Assembly: GCA_030684355.1 (NCBI GenBank)
Contig: JAUXTN010000143.1
Location: forward strand, 1 to 42,538
Source: Pseudomonadota bacterium
GTDB lineage: Bacteria > Myxococcota_A > UBA796 > SXON01
Direction of reading: 5' to 3'
DNA: 42,538 nt
How positions within the stretch are numbered: the stretch's first letter is position 1; each line of letters begins with the position of its first letter. Positions 17,067-29,729 of this stretch are shown piece by piece. Under the pieces are notes generated by a model. It searched no databases and was not told the origin of the DNA. It saw nothing but the letters and a program-made list of their open reading frames with translations. Made by a program: the position numbers and the translations under genes.

Positions 17067-18298
17067 GCACCCCCTTCGCCTCCAAGGGCTTCACCCGCAC
17101 CGGTCTTCCCCGCCGCCCGGCCTCGAGCGCCCGCGGCCGCCGCCGTGACGATCGGCGCGGCATCGCGCTCATCGTGGTCATCGGCACGATCATGTTCCTC
17201 ACGGCGCTCGTCACCGACATCAGCTTCGGCGCGCGCATCCGCTTCCTGACGGCCACCCACGAACGGGACGAGGCCAAGGCCTATTGGTTGAGCGTCACGG
17301 GCGTGAACCTCTACCGGTTGGTGCTCGTGGCCAACAAGCAGATGGGCGACAACTCGATGCTGGCGGAGCTCGGCCTCGGCGACTCGCTGTGGCAGACGAT
17401 CCCGTTCATCAACACCGGCCTCCTCCGCATGTTCATCTCGTCCGACGGCGACGTCGAGGACGAGGACCTCGAGACCTTCGAGCAGACCGGCGAGGTGAGC
17501 GAAGAGGTGCGCGAGGAGAGCGTCGAGGAGACGACCCGCTTCGGCAGCCGCAACTTCCTCGACTTCGACGGCGACTTCATGGCGGCCGTCGAGGGCGAGG
17601 AGTGCGGGATCAACATCAACAAGCTCGCGACGCGCTCCGCGGACGACCGCCCGGAGGACACCACCACCGGCAAGCAGCTCGTCGGGCTGATGAGCGGCGA
17701 GGAGAACGACCAGTGGCTCCGGGATCGCAGCCTGGAGCGCCTGGACCTCATCGGCAACCTCGCCGACTGGGTCGACGCCGACAGCGTCGTCGCGAGCGGC
17801 AAGGGCGGCTACGAGGACGACTTCTACAACTCCCAGCCCTCGCCCTACCTCGCCAAGAACGCCGCCTTCGACACCCTCGCCGAGCTCCGGCTGGTGGAAG
17901 GTTGGCAGGACGAGGTGTTCGACCGCTGGGGGCAGCAGCTCACCATCTACGGCAACGGCAAGATCAACATCACGTGCGCGGACGACACCGTCATGGCGGG
18001 CATGCTCCAGGCCCACCTGACGCCGCGCCCGACGGACTCCGAGGCCGCCGCGATCATCGCGCTCGTGCGCGACTACATGGCGACCGCCTCGTTCAAGAGC
18101 GGGTCGGACTTCGTCAAGTACCTCCAGGATCAGGGGTTCAGCCCCGACGACGAGCTCGCCAGCGAGGTCGGCGTCAAGACTCAAGTTTTCACGATCACGA
18201 GCACGGGCACGGTGGGAGACGCCACCGCCCAGATCACCGCCGTGGTCGACTTCACCTCCTCCAGCTCCGGCACCATCCGGTACTGGCGAGTGGATTAG
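17063..18298 (+). CDS. gspK: Minor pseudopilin GspK
   Basis: A 411-residue large tip pseudopilin. After a 33-residue basic leader the likely cleavage is G33/I34, followed by a hydrophobic helix (IALIVVIGTIMFLTALV). Residue +5 is Val, not Glu, which is the known hallmark of GspK. The segment ERDEAKAYWLSVTGVNL is typical of the family start. The central insertion is acidic (about 125-160), followed by a helical domain with LADWVDAD. The ATG overlaps the gspJ stop; the gene ends 9 bp before gspL. Confidence 0.92.
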   Translation: MSTPFASKGFTRTGLPRRPASSARGRRRDDRRGIALIVVIGTIMFLTALVTDISFGARIRFLTATHERDEAKAYWLSVTGVNLYRLVLVANKQMGDNSMLAELGLGDSLWQTIPFINTGLLRMFISSDGDVEDEDLETFEQTGEVSEEVREESVEETTRFGSRNFLDFDGDFMAAVEGEECGININKLATRSADDRPEDTTTGKQLVGLMSGEENDQWLRDRSLERLDLIGNLADWVDADSVVASGKGGYEDDFYNSQPSPYLAKNAAFDTLAELRLVEGWQDEVFDRWGQQLTIYGNGKINITCADDTVMAGMLQAHLTPRPTDSEAAAIIALVRDYMATASFKSGSDFVKYLQDQGFSPDDELASEVGVKTQVFTITSTGTVGDATAQITAVVDFTSSSSGTIRYWRVD

Positions 18299-18307
18299 GG
18301 GCGCGCC

Positions 18308-19927
18308 ATGGCAATGGTCTACGGCATCGACACGGGATCCTGGCGCGTACGCGTCGCGGCGATGGAGGGCAGCTTCCGTCGCTTCGAGATCCGCGACGCC
18401 GCGCAGGTGGGGGTCTCCCTCGCGGAGGACGGCACGCCGCTGATGGCGGAGGCCGTCGGGGCCCTGCGCGATCAGGAGAAGGGCTGGGACGCCGCCGAGA
18501 AGGCCGCCTCGTTCCCGCTCGACAGCGGGGTCGTGCGCCTCGTGCGCCTGCCGTTCGTCGACAAGAGCGCGATCGCGCGCGCGCTCCCCTCCGAGGTCGA
18601 GGGCAGCGTGCCCTACGATCTCGACGACATGGTCCTCGGCACGCGCCTCGTCGACGCGAAGGACGGCCAGAGCCGCACCGTCGTGTTCATCGCGCCGAAG
18701 GACGAGCTCCGGGCCCGCATCGACGCCCTCGTGGGCGCCCGCGCCGAGCCGAAGGTGCTCTGCATGGACGTCGACGCCCTCGCGACCTACGCGGGGCGCG
18801 GCGTCCAGGTGGTGCTCGACATCGGCCACCGCCGCACGCTCATCGCGCTCTGCCAGAACGGGCAGCTCCTCGGCGCTCGCCTCGTCTCCTCCGGCGGCGC
18901 CGATCTGACGCAGGCCCTGGCCGACGCCCTGGGCGTGCCCTTCGAGCGCGCCGAGGAGATCAAGCACGCGTCCGGCGTGCCGGCGGCGCCCGACGAGGCC
19001 GTGGCCGAGTGGGAAGGGGAGGAGCGCACCGACGCCGGTTGGGTCCCCCCGGCGGGCACCTCCCGGGAGGGCGACATCCTGTCCCGCGGGGTCGACGCCT
19101 GGTGCGCCGAGGTCCGCTCCGAGCTCATCACGTTGGAGGACGAGCTCAAGGTCGGCATCGACGACCTGCTGGTGTGCGGCGGAGGCGCCCGGCTCGAGGG
19201 TCTCGGCGCCCGGCTCGGGGCGCGCACCGGCGTGCCGGTCCGCACCGTCGTCGTCCCCGGCGGCCACGGCATCGAGTACGCCCTCGCGGTGGCCCTGGCG
19301 CGCGTCGCCGCCGGCGAGCTCAAGGTGGTCGACCTGCGTATCGGGGACCTCGCGTTCCACGGCCACGCCGAGACCCTCTGGAACCTGCTCGGCGCCACCG
19401 CCGTGGGCGGCGGGCTCGCGATGGCGGCCGCGCTCACCCTCTTCAGCGTCCAGCTCTACGACGCCAACCAGCGCCTCGACGCCCTGGACACCCAGATCGT
19501 CGAGGTCGTGACCGGCACGTTCCCCGACATCGGGGCCGACCGCCTCACCGAGCCCTCCATGGCGCTCGCGCTGATGCAGGAGCGCTCGGCCGAGACCACC
19601 CGCCGCGTCGAGGCCCTCGGGGCCACGGTCACCGGGGTGCCGCCCACGCTGGAGATGCTCAAGACGATCTCCGAGCGCGTGCCGCCGCCGAGCCAGGCCC
19701 GCATCGACGTGCGCGAGCTCACGATCTCCGCGGCGTCGATCAGCTTCCGCGCCGAGACCGACAGCTTCGAGAGCGCCGCCAAGATCGAGGAGTCCCTCCG
19801 CAAGGACGAGCGCTTCAAGAGCGCGCGCAAGGGCGACGAGAAGAAGGTGGGCGAGGGGCTCACGTTCACGATGACCATCCCGCTGGGCGAGCAGCAGGAC
19901 GCCGCGGCGACCGGCGAGGAGGGCTAG
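18308..19927 (+). CDS. gspL: Type II secretion system protein GspL
   Basis: A 539-residue bitopic inner-membrane protein. The cytoplasmic part (about 1-345) has the actin-like/PilM fold that binds GspE, with the opening VYGIDTGSWRVRVA and later VVLDIGHRRTLIAL and LLVCGGGARLEGL, the phosphate-loop-like segments of this fold. A single membrane helix lies at about 360-384. The periplasmic part has a coiled-coil-prone stretch and a ferredoxin-like domain that should pair with GspM. It is longer than the typical 400 residues, mainly in the cytoplasmic part. ATG at 18308 or 18314; GGGGCG precedes the first. Confidence 0.9.
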   Translation: MAMVYGIDTGSWRVRVAAMEGSFRRFEIRDAAQVGVSLAEDGTPLMAEAVGALRDQEKGWDAAEKAASFPLDSGVVRLVRLPFVDKSAIARALPSEVEGSVPYDLDDMVLGTRLVDAKDGQSRTVVFIAPKDELRARIDALVGARAEPKVLCMDVDALATYAGRGVQVVLDIGHRRTLIALCQNGQLLGARLVSSGGADLTQALADALGVPFERAEEIKHASGVPAAPDEAVAEWEGEERTDAGWVPPAGTSREGDILSRGVDAWCAEVRSELITLEDELKVGIDDLLVCGGGARLEGLGARLGARTGVPVRTVVVPGGHGIEYALAVALARVAAGELKVVDLRIGDLAFHGHAETLWNLLGATAVGGGLAMAAALTLFSVQLYDANQRLDALDTQIVEVVTGTFPDIGADRLTEPSMALALMQERSAETTRRVEALGATVTGVPPTLEMLKTISERVPPPSQARIDVRELTISAASISFRAETDSFESAAKIEESLRKDERFKSARKGDEKKVGEGLTFTMTIPLGEQQDAAATGEEG

Positions 19928-19930
19928 AAC

Positions 19931-20542
19931 ATGGCCAGCATCACGATCGTAGAGCCGATGCGCGAGCGCTTCGCGCAGCTCGTGGCGACCATGAGCCCGC
20001 GGGACCGCACCCTGTTCGTGGGGCTCGTCGTCTTCGCGGTGGTCGCGCTCCTCGGGGGCGCCTGGTGGGTGAGCCGCTCGATCCTCGGGGACGTGCGGAG
20101 CCGCGTCGAGCAGCGGGAGGAGACCCTCGCGCTGCTCAGCGCCCTCGCGGCGGATCAGGCGGAGGCCGCCGCGCAGGTCGAGACCATCGAGGCCGAGCTC
20201 CGCAAGAGCGACGGCCAGGATCTCCCCTCGTTCATCGAGAAGTCCGCGGAGAAGGTCGGCATCGCCACCAACCTCCAGGGCGTGCGCGAGAAGCAGGTCG
20301 TCACCGAGGGCTCCCTGGAGGAGAAGACCTACAGCGTGGAGGTCTCGAAGATCCTCCTGCCCCAGCTGACCGACTTCCTCTACGCCATCGAGACCGGCGG
20401 GTACCCCCTGCGCGTCCGCTCGATGAAGACCAAGTCCGTCACGACCCAAGGCGTGAAGATGTTGACCGTGTCGATGGAGATCAGCGCCTTCCGGCTGCTC
20501 GATTCGTCGGCCGAAGCGTCCACCGAGGAAGAGACCCCATGA
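19931..20542 (+). CDS. gspM: Type II secretion system protein GspM
   Basis: A 203-residue inner-membrane protein with one membrane helix (about 28-50, TLFVGLVVFAVVALLGG), a short coiled-coil-prone stretch (about 55-95) and a periplasmic ferredoxin-like domain ending with a Glu-rich tail. In studied systems GspM stabilises GspL and anchors the pseudopilus platform. It starts 3 bp after gspL, and its stop overlaps the gspN ATG. The call rests on topology and position as much as on sequence, because GspM is poorly conserved. Confidence 0.87.
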   Translation: MASITIVEPMRERFAQLVATMSPRDRTLFVGLVVFAVVALLGGAWWVSRSILGDVRSRVEQREETLALLSALAADQAEAAAQVETIEAELRKSDGQDLPSFIEKSAEKVGIATNLQGVREKQVVTEGSLEEKTYSVEVSKILLPQLTDFLYAIETGGYPLRVRSMKTKSVTTQGVKMLTVSMEISAFRLLDSSAEASTEEETP

Positions 20543-21855
20543 TTCAGCGCCTGCTCCTCGGCCTGGCCGCGCTCCTCTGGGGCGGGGTCACCTTCCTCCT
20601 CGGCCTCTACGTGACCTTCCCGGCCGCCGCCGCGCGCGATCGCGTCGTCTACGAGTTCGGCCAGTGGTCCCGGAACGAGTACGCGCTCGGCATCGGCGAC
20701 CTCTCCTTGTGGCGCCTCTCCGGCGTCGCGCTCGACGACGTGACCTTCTACACGGTCAAGAAGGTGCGGAAGCCCAAGGACGAGGAGGCGCCGCCCTCCC
20801 AGCGCATCCCGCTCCTCCACCTCGACGGCCTCGCCGTGCGCGCCGCGCCCTTCGCCATGCTGATGGGGAAGGACGCCGTGGCGTTCGTGGCGGAGATCTA
20901 CGGCGGCGCGCTCGACGGCCAGCTCGCCCAGTCGGAGACCGGCGTCGAGATCTCGTTCGACGGCGGCGACATCGACCTCGCGCGGCTTCCCGTGGCCACC
21001 GAGCAGATGAAGCTGAACCTCCTCGGCGTGGCGGACGGCGAGGCAGACCTCACCTTCGACACCAGCGACGTCAAGAACTCCGCCGGGTTCCTGAAGCTCT
21101 CGTTCGAGGGCCTCGGCCTCGGCCCGGACAGCGCCGTCGCGGGGTTCGGCCTGCCCGAGGTGCTGTTCACGAAGGCGGCGGTGGCCTTCGAGATCAAGGA
21201 CGGCAAGATGGCCGTCACCGAGGGAGACTTCGAGAGCGACACCCTCAACGCGACCCTGTCGGGCGACATCGTGCTCAACAAGAAGCTCGTGCGCAGCCGC
21301 AACCGCCTCGAGTTCATCTTCTCGCTCCCCGAGGACCTCGACAAGCTCGCCCAGATCTCCCCGGACCTGAAGCGCTCGCGCGACGAGGAGGGGAAGTACC
21401 ACCTCAACATCGGTGGGACGGTGCTCTCCCCGTCGGTGCGCTTCTCGCGCGCCAGCGCCAGCAACAGCCGCGTCAAGGACAGCGACGGGAGCCCCCGGCT
21501 CCCGGGCGGCGGCATGCGGGACGGCCCCCTCGCGCTCGACGGCGCGCCGGGCGGGGACTTCGCCCCGAGCGCCGACCCCGAGGAGCGGCGTCGGGCCCGC
21601 GAGGAGCGCATCAAGGAGCGCCGGCAGCGCCTGAAGGATCGGCGCGAGCAGGCCGAGCGCGACAACCCGATCCTCCAGGAGGATCGCGACGCCGGCGGCA
21701 AGGAAGGCGGCCCCGACAACCTGGACGAGTTCGAGCCCGGTGACGAGGGCCCGGGCCTGGATCGCGCGCCGTTCCCGCCGGACGGCGGCATGGACGACGT
21801 CCCGATGGAGGGCGGCCCGATGGATGACGGTCCCCCTCCGGACTTCGAGGAATAG
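20539..21855 (+). CDS. gspN: Type II secretion system protein GspN with long disordered tail
   Basis: A 438-residue protein of the GspN type found at the end of deltaproteobacterial gsp operons. An N-terminal membrane anchor (about 4-30) is followed by a repetitive beta-rich, AsmA-like periplasmic region (about 35-300), with LRVxAxPxAxLMGK-like and GxLDGQ elements. The last 120 or so residues are low-complexity: first Gly/Pro-rich, then a strongly charged Arg/Glu helix (about 340-375), then an acidic Gly/Pro/Asp/Met tail. The ATG overlaps the gspM stop (ATGA). It is the last gsp gene; a hairpin follows directly. Confidence 0.82.
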   Translation: MIQRLLLGLAALLWGGVTFLLGLYVTFPAAAARDRVVYEFGQWSRNEYALGIGDLSLWRLSGVALDDVTFYTVKKVRKPKDEEAPPSQRIPLLHLDGLAVRAAPFAMLMGKDAVAFVAEIYGGALDGQLAQSETGVEISFDGGDIDLARLPVATEQMKLNLLGVADGEADLTFDTSDVKNSAGFLKLSFEGLGLGPDSAVAGFGLPEVLFTKAAVAFEIKDGKMAVTEGDFESDTLNATLSGDIVLNKKLVRSRNRLEFIFSLPEDLDKLAQISPDLKRSRDEEGKYHLNIGGTVLSPSVRFSRASASNSRVKDSDGSPRLPGGGMRDGPLALDGAPGGDFAPSADPEERRRAREERIKERRQRLKDRREQAERDNPILQEDRDAGGKEGGPDNLDEFEPGDEGPGLDRAPFPPDGGMDDVPMEGGPMDDGPPPDFEE

Positions 21856-21861
21856 CGGGTC

Positions 21862-21890
21862 GGCGGAGGCGATGATGTGTCGCTTCCGCC
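21862..21890 (+). terminator. Hairpin after the gsp operon
   Basis: An 11-bp stem (GGCGGAGGCGA pairing with TCGCTTCCGCC, one G-T pair) with a 7-nt loop, starting 7 bp after the gspN stop. It lacks a clear T-run, so termination may be partial and leave some read-through into the repeat lipoprotein gene. Confidence 0.5.
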
Positions 21891-21959
21891 ACAAACTCCG
21901 CAAGGGGGTCGCGAATCGGCGGGAGCGCGGCTATGGTCGCCGGCCTTCCGGGGACCCCC

Positions 21960-26618
<4,659 letters not shown>

Positions 26619-26635
26619 GGGCTCCGGGGGGCGTT

Positions 26636-26655
26636 GCGGGGGGCTCGCCCCCCGC
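26636..26655. terminator. Bidirectional hairpin between convergent genes
   Basis: A perfect 8-bp G/C stem (GCGGGGGG and CCCCCCGC) with a CTCG loop sits in the 42-bp gap between the repeat lipoprotein gene and the convergent regulator gene. There is no T-run. It is placed to serve both transcripts. Confidence 0.5.
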
Positions 26656-26660
26656 CCCAG

Positions 26661-27884
26661 TCAACCCTCCCCGGCCCGTCCGATCGAGCCCAACCCGAGC
26701 GCCTCGATGCGCTGCTGGAGGGTGTTGCGCGCCACGCCGAGGAGCGCCGCGGCAGCCTTGCGGTTGCCCTGGGTGCGCGCGAGGACGAGTTGGAAGAGGG
26801 CACGCTCCGCGCTCCGCACCACGAGCGCGTGCAGGGTGTCCTCGCCGCCGGGGGCGTAGGCGCGCACGACCGGGAGGAGGCGGACCCGCGCCATCTCCTC
26901 GAAGCTCTCGGCCTCGCGCTCGGCCTCGGCCTGGGGGAGGAGCAGCGCGCGCAGCTCGTCGGGCAGGGTGGCGCCGCGGAGGAGCGGGGCGTCGACGCGG
27001 CTGAGCGCCTGGACGACGAACATCTCCAGCTCACGATGGTTTCCGGGCCAGCGGTGGGCGTGGAGGAGCGCCCACAGGCCGCGATCGAAGGACCGCTTCG
27101 GGAGCCCCATGCGGCGGGAGTGGTGGTCGAGGTACCAGGTGGCGAGGTTGCGGAGGTCGTCCGGACGCTCGCGGAGCGGCGGGAGCACGACGCGCGCCCA
27201 CTTCACGGCGGCCGCGCCGGCCACATCGCCGGTGTCGAGCCGGGAGCCCCCGATGACGCGCCAGCCGGCTTCGCGCGCGGCGGCGATCACGGCGCGGAGG
27301 TCCGCGTGGCGGGGGGCGGACTCGAGGTAGAGGGTCCCGGGCGGGCCCTCGGGGCGCCACGGCTTGCCCTGGGTGTGCACCACGAACGGCCCGGGGAGGC
27401 CGGCGATCTGGTGGAGGACCCGCGCGACGCGCTCCTTGCCGGTGCCGCGCTCCCCGAGGATGAGCGCGGGGAGCGGAGAGCCGGCCAGAAGGACGAGCCG
27501 CTCGAGCGGGGAGGGGCCGAGCCCCTGCATGCGGAGGAGGCGCCGGTCCGTGCCGTCGACCCCGCGGGTGCCGACGTGCTGGCGGGCGAGGCGGAGGATG
27601 GCGCGTTCGGTCGCGGGGACGCGCACGAGCGGGGGGAGGGGAGCGCCGAGCACCCGGACTGTCGGCGTGTGACCAAGGGATGCCGCGAGCGCGAGGAGCA
27701 GCTCGGCGCGGAGGCCGGGGAGCTCCGGATCCACCAGGACGAGCTGCGTGTCGGGCACGCAGGTGGCGCGGCAGAGGCTGTCCCAGTCGGCGGCGGAGGC
27801 GACGGGGAGCCCCTCCCGGGCGAGCGGAAGCAGCACCGATTCACGGATGGCTTCGCGTGCGGTGGCCACGAGGATGGAGGACAT
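26661..27884 (-). CDS. Degenerate sigma-54 activator-like regulator with Fis-type HTH
   Basis: A 407-residue protein with the layout of an NtrC-family activator but an eroded core. Residues 1-105 look like a receiver-type fold without a clear phosphorylation site. The AAA+ remnant has Walker A GERGTGKE (144-151), then after only about 33 residues GTLYLES in place of GTLFLDE; the segment that should hold ESELFGHEKGAFTGA is missing. LPPLRERPDD (234-243), RWPGNHREL and a Fis-type helix-turn-helix (about 375-400, GNRKAAAALLGVARNTLQQRI) are kept. Without GAFTGA and the Walker B acid pair it probably cannot open sigma-54 promoters. It may bind DNA as a repressor or adaptor. It is divergent from the transglycosylase gene, 34 bp apart. 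Confidence 0.8.
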   Translation of the reverse strand: MSSILVATAREAIRESVLLPLAREGLPVASAADWDSLCRATCVPDTQLVLVDPELPGLRAELLLALAASLGHTPTVRVLGAPLPPLVRVPATERAILRLARQHVGTRGVDGTDRRLLRMQGLGPSPLERLVLLAGSPLPALILGERGTGKERVARVLHQIAGLPGPFVVHTQGKPWRPEGPPGTLYLESAPRHADLRAVIAAAREAGWRVIGGSRLDTGDVAGAAAVKWARVVLPPLRERPDDLRNLATWYLDHHSRRMGLPKRSFDRGLWALLHAHRWPGNHRELEMFVVQALSRVDAPLLRGATLPDELRALLLPQAEAEREAESFEEMARVRLLPVVRAYAPGGEDTLHALVVRSAERALFQLVLARTQGNRKAAAALLGVARNTLQQRIEALGLGSIGRAGEG

Positions 27885-27918
27885 GCGCCCGGACTGTTAT
27901 CCTGCGCCTCCCGCCTGC

Positions 27919-29676
27919 ATGCCCTCCCCGCTCCCCCTCCTCCTCCTCCGTGGGCTCCTCTCCACGGCCCTCGCCCAGGAACCGGCCCTCGACGCCGAGG
28001 CGCCTGCCGTTGAGCCGGGCGAGTCGATCTGGACGTTCATCGAGTCCGCGGACGGCACGCCCGCCACGGCCGACGTGCGCGCCGCCACCCAGGAGCTCGT
28101 CGAGGAGCGCATCGCCGAGCTCGGCAACGTCGGCTCGGTCGGCGCGGAGCCGCCGCTCGAGTTCTACCTCGACCCCTTCGGCGCCACGAGCCTCGACCCC
28201 CTCCACCTCGACAAGTTGGATCCGAGCGAGTTCGACATCCCGGTCATCGTCAACGCCGACGTGAAGAAGTGGATGGAGTACTTCCTCGGCCGCGGCCGGA
28301 AGTACTACGCCCGCTACCTCGAGCGGTCGACACAGTGGCTGCCGATGATGCACCGCGAGATGGACGCCCGGGGCCTCCCGAGGGACCTCGCGTACCTCTC
28401 CATGATCGAGAGCGGCTTCTCGACGGGCGCCACGAGCTACGCCGCCGCCGCGGGCCTCTGGCAGTTCATGACCTACACGGGCAAGGACTACGGGCTGCGG
28501 ATCGACTGGTGGGTCGATGACCGCCGGGATCCCGAGAAGGCGACCGACGCCGCGCTCCGCTACCTCTCCGACCTGAACAAGATGTTCAGCGGGGACTGGT
28601 GGCTGTCCTGGGCCTCCTACAACGGCGGCCAGGGGCGCGTCCTGAAGGCGACCCGCGCCGCGGGCACGACCGACTTCTGGAAGATCACGACGGGCGAGTT
28701 CCTCCACACGGAGACAGAGAACTACGTCCCGAAGCTCATCGCCGCGGCGATCATCGGGAAGCACCCCGAGCGCTACGGTTTCGTCGGGCTGAAGTACCTC
28801 CCGGAGTGGAAGTTCGAGACCGTCGAGGTGCCCGCGTCCACCAGCGTGGCCGTGATGGCGAAGTGCGCGGGGATGACGGAGGACGCCTTCCTCGTCCTCA
28901 ACCCGGCGCTGCGTCGCTACGCGCTCCCGCCCGACCCCGCGATGCAGAAGGTCCGGATCGCCCCGAACCGGACCGCCTCCTTCAAGGAGAACTTCGCCAA
29001 GGTCCCGCCGGACGAGCGGCTGACCCTCCAGCGCCACGTCGTGCGTCGGGGGGAGAGCCTCGGCAGCATCGCGCGCAAGTACGGCCTCTCGGTCGAGGAG
29101 CTCGCCCGCGTCAACCGCATCGGCAACATCAACCAGATCAGCGTGGGGATGGAGCTCGTGGTGCCGTCCAACGGCAAGGCGCTCGCGTCGACCGAGGAGG
29201 TCAAGCCGACCACCACGGCCGCGACCCCGACCAAGAGCACGTCCTCGTCGGGCGCCTCGTCCGGGAGCGCCCCGGCGGCGCCCGCCACCGTCACGAAGAC
29301 CGTCCCGGCGGTCACCCACACCGTCAAGAGCGGCGACACCCTCTCCGGCCTCGCGTCGAAGTACGGCGTGACGGCGAAGCAGATCCAGGGCTGGAACAAG
29401 ATGTCCGGCACGGGCATCCAGATCGGGCAGAAGCTCGTGGTGAAGGCGGCGTCGACGACCACCGTGGCGGCGCCCGCCAAGTCCTCCTCGACGGCCAAGG
29501 CCGAGGTCAAGCCGTCGAGCGGCGCGTCGAAGGCGACGACCTACACCGTCCGCCGCGGCGACACGCTGAGCACCATCGCGGACCGCTACAACTGCTCCGT
29601 GTCGGACCTGAAGTCGTGGAACGGCCTGAAGGGCTCCACGATCTACCCGGGCCAGAAGCTGAAGATCAAGGGCTGA
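27919..29676 (+). CDS. mltD: MltD-like lytic transglycosylase with three LysM domains
   Basis: A 585-residue exported peptidoglycan-cleaving enzyme. A signal-like segment (PLPLLLLRGLLSTALAQ) is followed by a roughly 100-residue linker. The SLT/GH23 domain (about 120-290) has the catalytic Glu164 in SMIESGFST and the family elements GLWQFM and SWASYNGGQGRV. Three LysM peptidoglycan-binding domains lie near 373-416, 467-510 and 541-585, joined by Thr/Ser/Ala/Lys-rich linkers. The signal is odd in lacking basic residues before the hydrophobic part; an in-frame ATG at 27883 would add 12 residues, including one Arg. Unlike E. coli MltD, there is no lipobox Cys. It likely acts in cell-wall remodelling. 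Confidence 0.88.
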   Translation: MPSPLPLLLLRGLLSTALAQEPALDAEAPAVEPGESIWTFIESADGTPATADVRAATQELVEERIAELGNVGSVGAEPPLEFYLDPFGATSLDPLHLDKLDPSEFDIPVIVNADVKKWMEYFLGRGRKYYARYLERSTQWLPMMHREMDARGLPRDLAYLSMIESGFSTGATSYAAAAGLWQFMTYTGKDYGLRIDWWVDDRRDPEKATDAALRYLSDLNKMFSGDWWLSWASYNGGQGRVLKATRAAGTTDFWKITTGEFLHTETENYVPKLIAAAIIGKHPERYGFVGLKYLPEWKFETVEVPASTSVAVMAKCAGMTEDAFLVLNPALRRYALPPDPAMQKVRIAPNRTASFKENFAKVPPDERLTLQRHVVRRGESLGSIARKYGLSVEELARVNRIGNINQISVGMELVVPSNGKALASTEEVKPTTTAATPTKSTSSSGASSGSAPAAPATVTKTVPAVTHTVKSGDTLSGLASKYGVTAKQIQGWNKMSGTGIQIGQKLVVKAASTTTVAAPAKSSSTAKAEVKPSSGASKATTYTVRRGDTLSTIADRYNCSVSDLKSWNGLKGSTIYPGQKLKIKG

Positions 29677-29729
29677 GCGCCCCCGGGTCCGCCGCGCCCG
29701 GGAGCCGGGGACGCGGATAGGACGTCCCC

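Noticed and set aside
16844..20449. A 1201-codon minus-strand open frame opposite gspJ-gspM
   Set aside because: The plus strand encodes clear T2SS proteins with overlapping starts and stops; the minus frame shows no motif.
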